13,851 nt of DNA from JBILVQ01 sp044370375. GTDB taxonomy: Bacteria; Bacteroidota; Bacteroidia; UBA4408. Positions 1 to 7,132 of the stretch are shown here, in pieces. A program made the translations under genes and the position numbers. The notes under the pieces are model-generated. The model saw only the letters and a program-made list of their open reading frames with translations. It made no database searches and had not been told where the DNA came from. The stretch's first letter is position 1; every line of letters starts with the position of its first letter. Where the stretch lies: the NCBI GenBank assembly GCA_044370375.1, contig JBILVQ010000064.1:1-13851 (forward strand). Direction: 5' to 3'.

Positions 1-378
1 ATCTGATGCAGTTTGCATCATTTTGAATCCCCTTTCAAAGTCATCCAAAACAGGCAAAATGGACTTGAAGATATCTTCTCCTGCCGTTTTAATCAAATCG
101 GTTTTTTCTTTGGCGGTTCTCTTTCTATAGTTGTCGAATTCGCTGAATAGGCGAAGATATTTGTCGTTCAGATCACTTAATTTTAATTGCAGGGTTTCAA
201 TTTCATCTGCATTGTTTGCCTGATCTCCTTTAATGGCCTCAGGACCCGTTTCTGTTGCATTGCTTGGTTCCTCCCCGGGAATGGCATTCAGTTCTTCATG
301 CATTTTGGATGAGTTTTCTGCTTTATTTTGTTCAGAAATATTTTCTTGAAAAGTGGGTTCTTTTTCCTTGTTCTCCAT
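1..378 (-). CDS. grpE: GrpE nucleotide exchange factor, N-terminal part (runs off left edge)
   Basis: GrpE is the cytoplasmic cofactor that releases ADP from DnaK in the DnaK-DnaJ-GrpE chaperone cycle. The 126 visible residues show the family layout: a disordered, Glu-rich N-terminus (residues 1 to about 45), then the start of the long coiled-coil helix, with the signature FSEFDNYRKRTAKEK near residues 83-97 and the following helix (SILPVLDDFERGF). The C-terminal beta domain lies outside the window. I chose the ATG at 378. An in-frame ATG at 447 would add 23 residues, but it lies only about 10 bases beyond the terminator of the upstream gene, leaving almost no room for a promoter. Neither start has a clear ribosome binding site. 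A dnaJ gene may follow to the left, but this cannot be seen. The family call is secure; the start is uncertain. Confidence 0.9.
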   Translation of the reverse strand, partial: MENKEKEPTFQENISEQNKAENSSKMHEELNAIPGEEPSNATETGPEAIKGDQANNADEIETLQLKLSDLNDKYLRLFSEFDNYRKRTAKEKTDLIKTAGEDIFKSILPVLDDFERGFKMMQTASD

Positions 379-405
379 GCCTTTTTTATCGCTTTTTTGC
401 GCTTG

Positions 406-420
406 GGCAAATAGTTTGCC
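406..420. repeat. Small inverted repeat upstream of grpE
   Basis: GGCAAA-TAG-TTTGCC is a perfect 6-bp dyad with a 3-base centre. It lies 28 bases before the preferred grpE start and after the upstream terminator, where a grpE promoter or operator should be. It is not a CIRCE element (the HrcA operator). It could be a regulator site or chance, and if grpE starts at 447 it is simply coding sequence. Confidence 0.3.
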
Positions 421-457
421 AACCCTGGTTTTGCGCCAATTTGTCATATAGTGGAAT

Positions 458-490
458 AAAAAAGGCGGGAAAGAAAATCTGTCCCGCCTT
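458..490 (-). terminator. Intrinsic terminator of the thioredoxin gene
   Basis: On the minus strand, a 9-bp perfect stem (AAGGCGGGA paired with TCCCGCCTT, at 482-490 and 462-470) encloses an 11-base loop and runs into six T residues. It begins 18 bases after the thioredoxin stop codon. It should end transcription arriving from the right, so grpE needs its own promoter or depends on read-through. Confidence 0.85.
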
Positions 491-508
491 CTTATGGGTT
501 TTTTCAGG

Positions 509-1054
509 TTATTTTTGTTCCTGGTATTTTTTCAATTCTTCGAGTAATTGAGCTCCTCTTAAGTTTTTGGCAATGATGGTTCCGTTGGGGTCAAGCAAAA
601 AGTTGGCAGGAATTGAGTTTACGCCATAAATTTTGGCACCTGCAGAACCCCAACCACCAAGGTCAGAAACGTGACTAGTCCAGGTTAGGCCGTCTTTGGT
701 AATGGCAGCCATCCATTTTTCCTTGTTATTGTCCAAAGAAACTCCATAGATGGTAAATCCTTTTTTGGCTCCTTTTAATTTCGCATCCTTGAACTGGTTA
801 TAAGCATTTACCACCGCAGGATTTTCCATTCTACATGGACCGCACCAGCTTGCCCAGAAATCAATTAGAACATATCGGTCACGATTTACAGAGGAAAGAG
901 AAATTACTTCACCGGTTGGGGAACTGTAAGAAAGTTCAGGGGCTTTGTTGCCTATGTTTAATCCTACCTGAGCATTTCCTTTCTCTACTCGGGTGAAGGA
1001 GAAGATGGTGATGGCCATCAATAGGGCTGAAAATAAAATGACTGATTTTTTCAT
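509..1054 (-). CDS. TlpA/ResA-like periplasmic thiol-disulfide oxidoreductase
   Basis: This is a thioredoxin-fold protein of 181 residues that would reduce or exchange disulfides outside the cytoplasm. Residues 1 to about 28 form a Lys-Lys-hydrophobic signal peptide or membrane anchor without a lipobox Cys. The catalytic WCGPC lies at 70-74 in the context FWASWCGPCR, and the cis-proline is P149 in NSIPANF, followed by LLDPNG. The central insert between them is typical of the TlpA/AhpC-TSA-like group. I chose the ATG at 1054: an in-frame ATG at 1114 would put 20 charged residues before the signal peptide and would cover the promoter. The gene has its own promoter just after murA and its own terminator. 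The electron donor and the substrate (cytochrome maturation or general disulfide reduction) cannot be told from sequence. Confidence 0.9.
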   Translation of the reverse strand: MKKSVILFSALLMAITIFSFTRVEKGNAQVGLNIGNKAPELSYSSPTGEVISLSSVNRDRYVLIDFWASWCGPCRMENPAVVNAYNQFKDAKLKGAKKGFTIYGVSLDNNKEKWMAAITKDGLTWTSHVSDLGGWGSAGAKIYGVNSIPANFLLDPNGTIIAKNLRGAQLLEELKKYQEQK

Positions 1055-1071
1055 AGTGTTAAATTCTTTCA

Positions 1072-1100
1072 CAAATCTAACACAATTTTTGTGCCCCAAA
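1072..1100 (-). promoter_or_regulatory. Bacteroidota-type promoter for the thioredoxin gene
   Basis: On the minus strand, TTTG (1097-1100) lies 17 bases before TAGATTTG (1072-1079), a full match to the Bacteroidota -7 consensus TAnnTTTG. The predicted start is near 1065, giving a leader of about 11 bases with no Shine-Dalgarno sequence. The spacer contains the dyad CACAA-AAA-TTGTG (1081-1093), which could be an operator. Confidence 0.65.
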
Positions 1101-1117
1101 AAATGACAAGGCAAAGT

Positions 1118-2425
1118 TTAACCAATTCTCTTTATTTGAGCACCAATGGCCTGCAATCTTCCTTCGATGTTTTGATAGCCTCGATCAATTTGTTCGATAT
1201 TGTCAATGACGCTTTTTCCGTTGGCAGAAAGGGCGGCAATCAGCAGCGAAACACCGGCTCTAATGTCGGGAGAGGACATTTTTATGCCCTTTAACTGATG
1301 TTGTCGGTTTAATCCTATAACTGTTGCACGGTGTGGATCGCACAAAATAATTTGAGCCCCCATGTCAATGAGTTTATCAACAAAAAACAGCCGGCTTTCA
1401 AACATTTTCTGATGAATTAAGACACTTCCTTTGGCCTGGGTGGCTACAACCAAGGCAATGCTCAATAGGTCGGGAGTAAAGCCGGGCCAAATGGCATCGG
1501 CCAGGGTTAAAATAGAGCCATCAATAAAGGTCTCAATTTCATAGTGGTCTTGAGAAGGTATAAACAAATCGTCTCCTTTCAATTCCATTTTTACGCCAAG
1601 CTTTCTGAAAACATCAGGAATTACTCCTAGCTCCTGATAAGCAACATTCTTGATGGTGATTTCTGATTGTGTCATGGCTGCCAAACCAATAAAACTTCCC
1701 ACCTCAATCATATCAGGCAGCATGGTATGGGTAGTGCCTCCTAAATAGTCAACACCTTCTATATTGAGGAGGTTGGAACCTATTCCGGAAATTTTTGCGC
1801 CCATTCGGTTTAACATCTTGCACAATTGCTGTATGTATGGTTCACAGGCAGCATTGTAAATGGTGGTGATTCCTTTGGCCATGACCGCTGCCATGATGAT
1901 ATTGGCGGTTCCGGTAACCGAAGCTTCATCCAATAACATATAACATCCTTTGAGGTCTTTGGCTTCAACTTTATAAAAATCCTGACCCTCATCATAAATA
2001 AATTTTGCCCCTAAATTTTGAAAGCCAATAAAATGTGTATCCAGCCTTCTTCTTCCAATTTTGTCGCCTCCCGGTCGGGGTATATAGCCCTTGCCAAATC
2101 TTGCCAGCAAAGGACCTACAATCATAATGGAACCTCTTAAGGCCGCTCCTTTTTTCTTAAACTCAGCACTGTTGAGATAATTTACGTTAACCTCATCGGC
2201 AATAAAGGTGAACTCTTCGTGTCCGGTTTTTTCAATTTTAACACCGAGGGCTCTGAGTAGCTCAATTAATTTATTGATATCAACAATATCAGGAACATTT
2301 TTTATAACTACTTTTTCAGGCGTAAGCAATACTGCACAAAGAATTTGTAGCGCCTCATTTTTTGCACCTTGCGGAATAATATCACCTTTTAGCCGGATTC
2401 CACCGTTTACCTCAAATTTTGCCAT
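1118..2425 (-). CDS. murA: UDP-N-acetylglucosamine 1-carboxyvinyltransferase (MurA)
   Basis: MurA transfers enolpyruvate from phosphoenolpyruvate to UDP-GlcNAc, the first committed step of peptidoglycan precursor synthesis in the cytoplasm. The 435 residues are full length for this EPSP-synthase-fold family. The substrate-binding pair K22-N23 is in GAKNEALQ, R97 is in LRGSIMIVG, D319 in GFTPD matches the conserved catalytic Asp, and R389 in DIRAG matches the C-terminal Arg. The active-site loop reads RPGGDKIGRR, so residue 121 is Asp where E. coli has the catalytic Cys115. This natural variant occurs in several phyla and is known to give fosfomycin insensitivity while keeping activity. The gene follows DUF4290 after 115 bases, in which I see no consensus promoter or terminator, so co-transcription is likely. 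Confidence 0.96.
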   Translation of the reverse strand: MAKFEVNGGIRLKGDIIPQGAKNEALQILCAVLLTPEKVVIKNVPDIVDINKLIELLRALGVKIEKTGHEEFTFIADEVNVNYLNSAEFKKKGAALRGSIMIVGPLLARFGKGYIPRPGGDKIGRRRLDTHFIGFQNLGAKFIYDEGQDFYKVEAKDLKGCYMLLDEASVTGTANIIMAAVMAKGITTIYNAACEPYIQQLCKMLNRMGAKISGIGSNLLNIEGVDYLGGTTHTMLPDMIEVGSFIGLAAMTQSEITIKNVAYQELGVIPDVFRKLGVKMELKGDDLFIPSQDHYEIETFIDGSILTLADAIWPGFTPDLLSIALVVATQAKGSVLIHQKMFESRLFFVDKLIDMGAQIILCDPHRATVIGLNRQHQLKGIKMSSPDIRAGVSLLIAALSANGKSVIDNIEQIDRGYQNIEGRLQAIGAQIKRIG

Positions 2426-2540
2426 GACCTTACTTTTTTCAGGGAAAGATCATGAGAATAACCAAAGGAATTGATCTGCCTGACTAAATATTTTTAACCA
2501 CTCAATGTTTATGACCGAAGAGCAAACCGTATTTGGAGGA

Positions 2541-3173
2541 TCAATACCTGCGGCGGTTATTTTGGTTCCTACCGCCCTTTTTTCTCCGATTGTTGGTGGA
2601 TTGCCCGGTAAAGCCTGTCCTTAATGGGGTTTCGGCCACTACCTGAAGTTTTAAATTTTCTTTAGGGGTAATTTTTCCACCACTAAGAATCTTGATTTGC
2701 TCCCAAATAACCTCATCTCCAACAGCATCACGGTTCCATGCAGCGTAAAACCTTTTCATCATATTGGCAATGGTTTCAATATAAGCATCCTTCATTTCGC
2801 CATCTTCCATTTCAACGGCTTTTTTAACCATTTCCTCTCCAATTTTGCCGTAATGTCGGAACCGGATAGCATTTCCGGGATATTGAACTTTTTCAGGTTT
2901 TGTTTGAAAAGTTTCTCTGGAAGGAATAGGATAGGGACTGTCTACGTCAAGTTTAAAATCAGCTATCACGAACAAATGGTCCCATAGTTTGTGCTTAAAA
3001 TCTGCAATGTCTCGCAAATGCGGATTTAGTTGCCCCATCACCTCAATAATGGCTTTAGCACATTTGTTTCTTTCCTCGCGATCTTCAATAGAAACAGCGT
3101 AATCGATCATTCGCTGAACATTTCTTCCGTATTCAGGAATGATTAATTTAGGTAAGGAGGTATGGTACACCAT
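2541..3173 (-). CDS. DUF4290 family protein, function unknown
   Basis: I recognise the Bacteroidota-specific DUF4290 family from the N-terminal pattern LIIPEYGRNVQRMIDYA, then EDREERNKCAKAI and HLRDIADFKHKLWDHLF at about residues 48-65. It is a soluble, mainly helical protein with no signal peptide or membrane segment. The last 20 or so residues are rich in Arg, Lys, Asn and Gly (RRKKGGRNQNNRRRY), which suggests nucleic-acid or polyanion contact, though this is inference. I chose the ATG at 3173 (210 residues) because family members begin a few residues before the LPEYG motif; a GTG at 3206 would add 11 residues. It lies 37 bases after the helicase gene and 115 before murA. This helicase-DUF4290-murA order, with no promoter seen between, suggests one transcript. 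No biochemical role is known to me. Confidence 0.88.
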   Translation of the reverse strand: MVYHTSLPKLIIPEYGRNVQRMIDYAVSIEDREERNKCAKAIIEVMGQLNPHLRDIADFKHKLWDHLFVIADFKLDVDSPYPIPSRETFQTKPEKVQYPGNAIRFRHYGKIGEEMVKKAVEMEDGEMKDAYIETIANMMKRFYAAWNRDAVGDEVIWEQIKILSGGKITPKENLKLQVVAETPLRTGFTGQSTNNRRKKGGRNQNNRRRY

Positions 3174-3210
3174 GCCGGTTGTTCCGGCTGTAATTTCTTG
3201 ATTCACTTTA

Positions 3211-5586
3211 TTAAGAGAGGATTTTTAATTTGGCAAATTTAAGAATCAATTGCTTAGAACCGGCATTTTCGAATAATACAGTTGCTTTTCGGCTTGCACC
3301 ACTACCTTCAATTTCTTCAATTCTTCCTTTGCCAAAGCGCAAATGTTCAACTGCATCGCCTACTTTAAGGTGCCTGGTATCGTCTCCTGTCTCTTGCATT
3401 GAACCTGCAGATGTTAGGGAAGTACTTTCACTAATTCGCTTAAGGTTTCTTTGTGCAGGCATACTGGGTTGAGCCACTGATTTTGTAGTGCTTTGAAGGG
3501 AGGACTTGATTTCAGTGTTGCCTGTTTTTCTTGGCTGAAAGCTATTGCCTTTGGGAGCAAACCATCCCTTTGCGGGTTCTTCGAAACTTTGTTGGTGGTT
3601 GAATTTGAAATTCAAATGTTCAGGGTCTATTTCATCAATAAACCGACTGGGTTCACAACTTATTAAACTGCCCCAACGATATCTTGAGGTGGAGTAGGAG
3701 ATGGTAGAACTTTTTTCTGCCCTGGTTAAGGCAACATAAAATAATCTTCGTTCTTCCTCCAGGTCCTCTCTTGAAAATATGCTCATTTGCGATGGAAACA
3801 AATTTTCTTCCAACCCAACGATGTAAACATATTTAAACTCAAGCCCTTTGGCGGCATGAATGGTCATCAAGGATACTTTGTCTAAATTTTGATCCTCCTT
3901 TTCGTCACCGGTCAGCAAGGCAATGTCTTGCAGGTAATCTTTCAATAAGCGTGCGTTGCTTAAGCTTTGTTCAGAAGAAATTTCATTATTCACCACATCG
4001 TTTTCAGCAAACTCTTTGATTCCGTTCAGTAGCTCCTGAATGTTTTCGTACCGACTAACACCTTCGGGAGTTTTATCGATATAAAGTTCTTTTAAAATTC
4101 CTGAATGCACCGCAATGTGGTTTCCTGCATCATAAGCATTTTGGGTGCTTGCAACCACCGAAAAACTTTTGATTAAGGTAACAAAATCTTCAAGTTTAGC
4201 GAGTGTGCCGGCATTTACATTGAGTTGAAATTGCTTGGGTTGGTCCAACACATTCCATAAACTAACACCATTTTCTGCAGCAGAAATAATAAGTTTATCA
4301 ATGGTTGTTTGCCCTATACCACGCCCGGGATAATTAATAATTCTTTTTAGGGCTTCTTCATCATTATGATTAATCGTTAATCGGAAATAGGCAATCAAAT
4401 CTTTTACTTCTTTTCTTTGATAAAATGAAAGCCCTCCGTAAATCTTATAAGGAATGTTCATTTTTCGGAGCGCTTCCTCCATGGCCCTTGATTGGGCATT
4501 GGTTCGGTAAAGGATGGCAAAATCTTTATGAAAGGCAGTGGCCTCCATCTTCGTTCTGAAAATAGCGTTGGCAACCAATTGTCCTTCTTCATTATCTGAG
4601 AATGCTCTTAAAACATCAATTTTGTCCCCATCCGGATTTTCGGTCCATACCTCCTTTCGCATCTGATCCTTGTTTTTAGAAATCACGCTGTTGGCGGCAT
4701 TCACGATGGTTTTGGTGGAACGATAATTTTGTTCAAGCAAGAATGTTTTTAAATCCGGATAATCATTCTTGAAGTTAAGAATATTCTGAATGTTGGCTCC
4801 TCTAAAGGCGTATATGCTTTGCGCGTCATCGCCAACCACACAAATATTTTCATACATGGCGGCTAGTTTTTTTACAATCAGGTATTGAGAATAATTGGTA
4901 TCCTGATACTCGTCCACCATGATGTACTTGAATTTCTGCTGGTATTTGTGCAAGGTTTCCGGATGGTCGCGAAACAGCACATTGGTATTAAATAGCAAAT
5001 CGTCAAAATCCATGGCTGATGCAGCAAAGCAACGTTTGGCATAAGCTTCAAAAATTTGCCCGATTTTGGGCATATTGGCCGCTTTATCGTGAAGTGCTGC
5101 CTCCTGATTTTGCTGATATGAACGCCAAGAAATCAAATTGTTTTTTGCGGCCGAAATTCTGCCGTAAATAACATTCGGTTTGTAAACTTTATCATCAAGG
5201 TTCATTTCCTTGAGAATGGTTTTTATCAAACTTTTGGAATCTTCTGTATCGTAAATGGTAAAGTTTTCAGGAAAGCCAAGTTTGCCTGCTTCGGATCTTA
5301 AAATGCGGGCAAAAACAGAGTGAAAAGTTCCCATCCACAAACTTTTCGCATCATTGTTACCCACAATGGTTGCAATTCTTTCCTTCATTTCTTTGGCCGC
5401 CTTGTTGGTGAAGGTTAGTGCCAGGATTTGAAAGGGTTCAACCCCCAGTTTTAGCAAATGCGCAATGCGGTAAGTAATTACACGGGTTTTGCCCGAACCA
5501 GCTCCGGCCACAATCATCATGGGCCCTTCCGCGTTTAATACTGCCTCCTTTTGGGGTTGGTTAAGTAGGGATAAATAGTCTTCCAC
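3211..5586 (-). CDS. uvrD: UvrD/PcrA-type ATP-dependent DNA helicase (SF1A)
   Basis: A 3'-to-5' superfamily 1A helicase, used in nucleotide excision or mismatch repair and in clearing protein or RNA polymerase from DNA. All helicase motifs are visible in order: Q motif (LNQPQKEAV, 8-16), Walker A AGAGSGKT (27-34), motif Ia (LALTFTNKAAKEM), Walker B DEYQD (225-229), motif III GDDAQSIYAFRGA (about 252-265), motif IV QNYRST, motif V TIHAAKGLEF, and motif VI EEERRLFYVALTRA. The tail carries a Tudor-like domain (about 741-791, VGDAVEHLRFGKG), which in PcrA/UvrD contacts RNA polymerase. The 791 residues are within the usual range. The start is GTG at 5586: there is no in-frame ATG upstream before a stop, and the next ATG (codon 23) would remove the Q motif. 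PcrA and UvrD names cannot be separated here. Confidence 0.96.
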   Translation of the reverse strand: MEDYLSLLNQPQKEAVLNAEGPMMIVAGAGSGKTRVITYRIAHLLKLGVEPFQILALTFTNKAAKEMKERIATIVGNNDAKSLWMGTFHSVFARILRSEAGKLGFPENFTIYDTEDSKSLIKTILKEMNLDDKVYKPNVIYGRISAAKNNLISWRSYQQNQEAALHDKAANMPKIGQIFEAYAKRCFAASAMDFDDLLFNTNVLFRDHPETLHKYQQKFKYIMVDEYQDTNYSQYLIVKKLAAMYENICVVGDDAQSIYAFRGANIQNILNFKNDYPDLKTFLLEQNYRSTKTIVNAANSVISKNKDQMRKEVWTENPDGDKIDVLRAFSDNEEGQLVANAIFRTKMEATAFHKDFAILYRTNAQSRAMEEALRKMNIPYKIYGGLSFYQRKEVKDLIAYFRLTINHNDEEALKRIINYPGRGIGQTTIDKLIISAAENGVSLWNVLDQPKQFQLNVNAGTLAKLEDFVTLIKSFSVVASTQNAYDAGNHIAVHSGILKELYIDKTPEGVSRYENIQELLNGIKEFAENDVVNNEISSEQSLSNARLLKDYLQDIALLTGDEKEDQNLDKVSLMTIHAAKGLEFKYVYIVGLEENLFPSQMSIFSREDLEEERRLFYVALTRAEKSSTISYSTSRYRWGSLISCEPSRFIDEIDPEHLNFKFNHQQSFEEPAKGWFAPKGNSFQPRKTGNTEIKSSLQSTTKSVAQPSMPAQRNLKRISESTSLTSAGSMQETGDDTRHLKVGDAVEHLRFGKGRIEEIEGSGASRKATVLFENAGSKQLILKFAKLKILS

Positions 5587-5605
5587 CGATAAAATAAATC
5601 TGTCA

Positions 5606-5613
5606 CAAATCTA
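5606..5613 (-). promoter_or_regulatory. -7 promoter element for the helicase gene
   Basis: The minus strand reads TAGATTTG, a full match to TAnnTTTG, 19 bases before the GTG start. A -33 TTG is not clear. The surrounding 12 bases TTAGATTTGTGA are identical to those at the thioredoxin promoter. The predicted leader is about 13 bases. It lies in the 51-base gap after the lipoprotein gene, where no terminator is seen. Confidence 0.5.
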
Positions 5614-5637
5614 ATCAATAAAAGTTTGAATTGGTTT

Positions 5638-7128
5638 TTATCTGATAGAGATAAAATAGGGGTCAACAGAAACTTCTATTTTTCTGTTGGTTACCATTTC
5701 TAGTGTAGAAAGATTGGCATAGGTTACGTAACCATTCCGGCCTCCACATTCAGTAGTGTGGTGTGGTGCAGGACCGTCAATCGAAGCATTTCTGTTGGCA
5801 ATCAGCAGCAGGTCTTGTTGGTCATCCACCGCCAGTCCATGGGGTTGATAACCACTGTTTAACTTTTTTACAACCATAAGGCTGGCCATGTCAATAACAT
5901 AAACAGATCCTTTTGTGTTGATGAATGAGCTTTCATCTTCCATGCAAGAAACAAACAGCAGATTTCTTTTGGTGGAAATGGCCAATTCCTGTGGGAAATC
6001 ACCGGTTGGAATTACGGCCAACAATTTGTCGTTTGCTGAATTGTAAACCCGCACCTCGTCCGTGTTCTGGCAGGTTACAAAATATTTACTACCATCCGGA
6101 TGGAACAAAGCATCATGAGGCTTCAAGAGTGCTCCAAAAGAGCCATCCATGGTTTTTGCCGGTGGTATATCAGGAGCCAATGCGCTATTTCCTGAATCAG
6201 GGTCCATGTTGATTTTGTAAAATTGACTACCCTCCTGACCAAAAACATAAAGCGTTTTGTTGTTGTGGCTCAACATGACTGCATGGGGATAGGAAAATAA
6301 TCCATTACCGGCATATTTTTTTCTAAGGGTCATGGTGGGTAAATCAACAAAGGCAACAATCCCTTGGCCAGGGGTGGTGTTTTCTGCAGAGGAGTAATCT
6401 ACCGTCCATGCACTCTTACCATCCGATGAAATTTGAAAGGTATTCCAACTACCCGCACCCACACGTACTTCTGCAACAAAGCTATCATCTGATGCACGGT
6501 ATTTTTGAAAGTACTCTCCGTTAAGAAAAAGTACATACCAATATTCGCCATCCGGTGAAACCCTTATTTGATGTGGCGATTCTATTTTATTAGGGTCTTT
6601 TCCAACCTGAATATAGCGCATCGGTAAATTACTTTCGGCATCAAAAACGGTAACCAAATCGCAACCCTGGTTAACAACATAATATTTTTTTCTTTTGGGA
6701 TTATCAGAAAACTTAATATTTCCGCTTCCGTCGGGTGCTCCCTTTTCAATCCAATCACGAATTAAAATTACCTCTTCTTTAGTAAGCGGGGCTCCCAAAT
6801 AAGGCATGGTTGGCTTATTGCTTACTCCCAGTTCGTCAAAAGTATTGCAATAGAGAAAGAAGGTGCTTTGTTTGTGATTGTAGGGTATTACAACCGCTCC
6901 GTTTCGAGTTCCCTTAAACATCTCATCCCAAGTTTCAAGTGATAATCCGGCTGCCCCATTTCGGCTTGTATTATCATGACAACCAGGGTTGGTGCAACGG
7001 TTTTGTACAATCTTGGCAATATCGGCCGGAAAATTTCCTTCTCCTTGACGCCAAACGTGTTCATCGGTTTTACAGGACTCAATCACGCAAAGGCAAAGAA
7101 TTAATGCAATTAACGGGGCATAACGCAT
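5638..7128 (-). CDS. Lipoprotein with cytochrome-c-like domain and YVTN-type beta-propeller
   Basis: The 496-residue product starts with a lipoprotein signal (hydrophobic 5-16, lipid-acceptor C19 in IESCKTDE). Residues about 35-134 look like a cytochrome-c-like domain: RCTNPGCHD places C45, C50 and H51 as a CX4CH haem motif rather than CXXCH, M108 (PTMPY) is a candidate distal ligand, and LTKEEVILIRDWIEKGAP is the usual closing helix. Residues about 146-496 form a beta-propeller of about seven YVTN-like blades, with repeated PH-x-x-hydrophobic-SPDG units (H186, H282, H338, H430). It is probably anchored to the outer membrane, possibly facing outwards. I chose the ATG at 7128, since the longer start at 7206 would overlap the previous gene by 74 bases and hide the signal peptide. 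It follows the FG-GAP gene by 4 bases, so the two are surely co-transcribed. Haem binding and redox function are inferred. Confidence 0.82.
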   Translation of the reverse strand: MRYAPLIALILCLCVIESCKTDEHVWRQGEGNFPADIAKIVQNRCTNPGCHDNTSRNGAAGLSLETWDEMFKGTRNGAVVIPYNHKQSTFFLYCNTFDELGVSNKPTMPYLGAPLTKEEVILIRDWIEKGAPDGSGNIKFSDNPKRKKYYVVNQGCDLVTVFDAESNLPMRYIQVGKDPNKIESPHQIRVSPDGEYWYVLFLNGEYFQKYRASDDSFVAEVRVGAGSWNTFQISSDGKSAWTVDYSSAENTTPGQGIVAFVDLPTMTLRKKYAGNGLFSYPHAVMLSHNNKTLYVFGQEGSQFYKINMDPDSGNSALAPDIPPAKTMDGSFGALLKPHDALFHPDGSKYFVTCQNTDEVRVYNSANDKLLAVIPTGDFPQELAISTKRNLLFVSCMEDESSFINTKGSVYVIDMASLMVVKKLNSGYQPHGLAVDDQQDLLLIANRNASIDGPAPHHTTECGGRNGYVTYANLSTLEMVTNRKIEVSVDPYFISIR

Positions 7129-7132
7129 AGTT

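Noticed and set aside
255..551. Plus-strand open frame of 98 codons across the grpE start and thioredoxin terminator
   Set aside because: It is antisense to grpE and the thioredoxin gene and to a strong terminator; its Phe/Trp/Cys-rich composition is that of a shadow frame.
2426..2540. Possible promoter or small gene between DUF4290 and murA
   Set aside because: I found no TAnnTTTG match on the minus strand, no stem with T-run, and only very short frames; it looks like an untranslated spacer.
5614..5637. Possible terminator after the lipoprotein gene (AACCAAT with ATTGATT)
   Set aside because: The stem has a mismatch, is almost all A/T, and has no T-run behind it.
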